64,000 nt of DNA, from contig NZ_AUDD01000007.1 in NCBI RefSeq assembly GCF_000425285.1, positions 62,001 to 126,000 of the forward strand, read 5' to 3'. Shown in pieces: positions 63,101 to 64,000 of the stretch (positions are counted from its first letter, which is position 1; each line of letters opens with the position of its first letter). The translations under genes were made by a program, and so were the position numbers. The notes under the pieces were generated by a model. The model did not search any database, had not been told where the DNA came from, and was given only the letters and a program-made list of their open reading frames with translations. The DNA is from Acidipropionibacterium jensenii DSM 20535. GTDB taxonomy: Bacteria > Actinomycetota > Actinomycetes > Propionibacteriales > Propionibacteriaceae.

Positions 63101-63493
63101 ACCTCCGCCACCGCCGACTCCACCAGTACCGTGTGGACCGTCAACGGGAGTCCGTCGAGAGCACGGCTGGTCACCGGCCGGACCCTCAGCCCGGTCGCCG
63201 AGACCGTGCCGGCCGGCGGTTCGGGGCGGTCCGTGGTGATCCTCGAACCACGGGACGACCGGTGGCAGGTGAGAGTCGGCGGCACCCTGCTCCAGCAGTC
63301 CGGACGGCCCTCCGGCGGATATGGCCAGAGCTACGCGCTGGGCGGGGCGGCCGGTCAGCTCGACTGGCGGATGCCCACCCAGGGCTGGGCCGCCGCCATC
63401 GAGATGGGTGCGGTCCTGATCCTGCTCATCATCGCCGGACCGAATGCCTCGCGCCGGGCCCCGGCGCCGCGCCGATCCCTGGAGGTGGACTGA
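60128..63493 (+). CDS. large membrane glycosyltransferase (GT2 domain plus polytopic membrane part)
   Basis: 1121 residues. A disordered N-terminus (1-80) precedes a GT-A domain (about 85-320): AAILLVHQAEEWLPATLSGL, the DMGSVDGSAALL nucleotide region, ILHDDLMVSP as the DDx metal motif, and FRDGVDLGWRANEAGL in the acceptor region. From about 340, and mainly 460-900, come some ten to twelve membrane helices; an exported segment (about 880-1090) and a last helix (AAIEMGAVLILLIIAG) follow. The pattern is that of actinobacterial wall or arabinogalactan-type transferases; the sugar is unknown. The stop overlaps the next start by one base. Confidence 0.88.
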   Translation: MSGDRMPPSVRTADIEGQGWVVIVSEQTGETAGTTPVPAGGEPPRTDEGLTDWTIPVVPSVPVLEEDWEWAHRPAPKPPTDISPDQVAAILLVHQAEEWLPATLSGLAALQDRPGVTVAVDMGSVDGSAALLAAAQHDGFLEEVLEAPATEPPGQAVSRAMASLPDDITHLWILHDDLMVSPESLHQMLVEVSRPPQADVCYPTLLRPARRNYPDVIDEQGQTLTSTGSRVLPVIDKGDINQHQSDPVTVLGGSTAGMFLSVAAWRRVGGFDPALPLFRDGVDLGWRANEAGLVVRTAPSCALHHRQAGRGWERDSTLARRPDLTDLLAGMRMVTARSAHPGRTALALFLECIGRALILLLGKAPGRALDELRAGFRLWRTGAENREMAERVRAFRQTCDPDQISSTRRLLPTRRRVWARIADQFAGNVSDRLHPDRDADLGTSIDELTGDESEAREHHTVINPYGTMLVGMLLVGLVAGRGLFGSGDVVSSWLGPAPDGLRGAWAAWLGATPGEPGGNAVWLSISALGSTIAFGQPEIFARAALILSPLLAAMSAHRVNRRIMGLGVPAVLLSVTWAMLPVLTGSIARGSITGLAMGVVIPQLALHMWRLLSPETIDLEDLWGAGGHSPDPWRTAGALAFWTAVAASFTPSIWALAVVGLVGACCRDRRLWRPALLAALGPVVVLGPWLVRVWSSPTRLLTGADPLLTGVGSTTGGLLVLVGGGVSDGAAPLWLLLVGTLPLWLAVLWALTWLFRHPPRGGAPHRSRVLVVAVAIAGLVCFLVAGTSARRLVRLWGSQVHPDVESWQLLGLGCLMVLIAMAWQGAVVKAQAEQTDDELGDSPSLGQLMARWSRKILPVVLIVGMVGNVAWWIIAGAGQPLHRVSTKLPAYVTAVEDSPRRTRTLMILVQDGRTTWNLVDSRSPRWGSGEHAAISTDPAIRGAATQLAQSISAGDVGEDLASQLTALGIGHVWMRGAGDDVVSQVSNASGLTSATADSTSTVWTVNGSPSRARLVTGRTLSPVAETVPAGGSGRSVVILEPRDDRWQVRVGGTLLQQSGRPSGGYGQSYALGGAAGQLDWRMPTQGWAAAIEMGAVLILLIIAGPNASRRAPAPRRSLEVD

Positions 63494-64000
63494 TGGAGCC
63501 GCGTAGAGCACGCCGCGCCGACGACGACCCGCAGAACTCCCAGGAGGTCGACCAGGACGGCACTGACGCCCGCAGGGCCGTCCCCCGTCACGGAGACCGG
63601 GCCGAGGGCGCGGCCCCGGCGGCGGATCATCAGGATCGTGCCGCGCAGACGCTGGGGGATTCCTCGGCGGGTCACCGTCAGCACTCGCGGCGCACCGCCG
63701 TGAGGGGCGGGATCATCTGCGCGGTGGGATTCGCCGCGCTGGCCCTGGTCGTGGGGACAGGAGTCTCCCTCATCCCGGCCCAGCAGCTCGACCGGGGTCG
63801 GGCCACCACCGTGATGCCCGGACAGACCCTGGTCTGTCCCCCCTCCCAGCAGACCGCCCAGATGGCGGTGGGATCCACCAGCGCGCAGTTGCACGTCTCC
63901 GATCTCGGCGGCGCCCCCCAGCAGGTCCGGGTGCCGATGTCCGGGGCGATCGGCACCGGCGCCCGGCTGGTGCGGTCGGTGAGCGGCCAGGGACGTCCCA
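63493..64000 (+). CDS. DUF5719-type membrane-anchored protein, 5' part
   Basis: Truncated by the window edge at residue 169; the ATG overlaps the preceding stop (TGATG). An acidic and basic hydrophilic N-terminus (1-67) is followed by a membrane helix (GIICAVGFAALALVVGTGVSLI, about 74-95) and the beginning of an exported domain (VMPGQTLVCPPSQQ, then repeated small residues). In many actinobacteria a DUF5719 gene follows the large glycosyltransferase downstream of whiB; the assignment rests on that order and on the topology. Likely co-transcribed with the preceding gene. Confidence 0.7.
   Translation, partial: MEPRRARRADDDPQNSQEVDQDGTDARRAVPRHGDRAEGAAPAADHQDRAAQTLGDSSAGHRQHSRRTAVRGGIICAVGFAALALVVGTGVSLIPAQQLDRGRATTVMPGQTLVCPPSQQTAQMAVGSTSAQLHVSDLGGAPQQVRVPMSGAIGTGARLVRSVSGQGRP

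Overview
The window is a 64 kb piece of chromosome from a very GC-rich actinobacterium. Gene content points to the Propionibacteriaceae, with Acidipropionibacterium or a close relative as the best guess. The evidence is a WhiB regulator, an acyl-CoA carboxylase with an epsilon subunit, a monomeric NADP isocitrate dehydrogenase, malate dehydrogenase, succinyl-CoA synthetase, frequent GTG starts and many leaderless promoters. The genus is inferred from gene content only. I saw no tRNA, rRNA, CRISPR array, insertion sequence, prophage or origin. This is ordinary core chromosome, densely packed on both strands.

Left part (1-15.8 kb): the 3' end of pcrA/uvrD, an M23 peptidase, sucCD, a membrane-anchored protein with a duplicated sensor-like domain, a PerM/DUF6350 membrane protein, an FMN riboswitch followed by ribD-ribE-ribBA-ribH, then purN, purH and a PLP-enzyme-like protein. 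As I recall it, the order uvrD1, M23, sucC, sucD, perM, purN, purH is that of Mycobacterium tuberculosis Rv0949-Rv0957, with the riboflavin operon inserted here.

Middle part (15.8-41.7 kb): an MFS permease; folD with DUF3017; mdh; purU (formyl-THF hydrolase); monomeric icd; a CNNM/CorC-type membrane protein with a phosphotransferase-fold protein; a complete nucleoside ABC importer (lipoprotein, double ATPase, two permeases) in one run with cytidine deaminase and an RNase HI fusion; metG; a small P-loop kinase; a DUF2207 membrane protein; and a phosphohexomutase with purine nucleoside phosphorylase. Uptake, deamination and phosphorolysis together suggest nucleoside salvage.

Right part (41.7-64 kb): the biotin-carrying alpha subunit of an acyl-CoA carboxylase, a Nudix hydrolase, pdxK, an SDR, a solitary arginine deiminase, a lipoprotein, then the operon for carboxylase beta subunit, epsilon subunit and Maf, divergent from birA, which would biotinylate the alpha subunit. 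After a peptidase E-like gene and a bacterial PH protein come purK-purE, an LCP ligase, a glycosyltransferase, a TIGR03089-type protein, a mannose-1-phosphate guanylyltransferase, whiB, a 1121-residue membrane glycosyltransferase and a truncated DUF5719-type gene. This block resembles M. tuberculosis Rv3260c-Rv3285.

Three signals cut across the genes. About twenty start codons lie 6-8 nt after a TANNNT-like -10 box, so many mRNAs are probably leaderless. TGTGA-N6-TCACA-type sites lie before both the alpha and the beta carboxylase genes. Short in-phase tandem repeats (14-18 bp) cluster at gene ends and in intergenic DNA.
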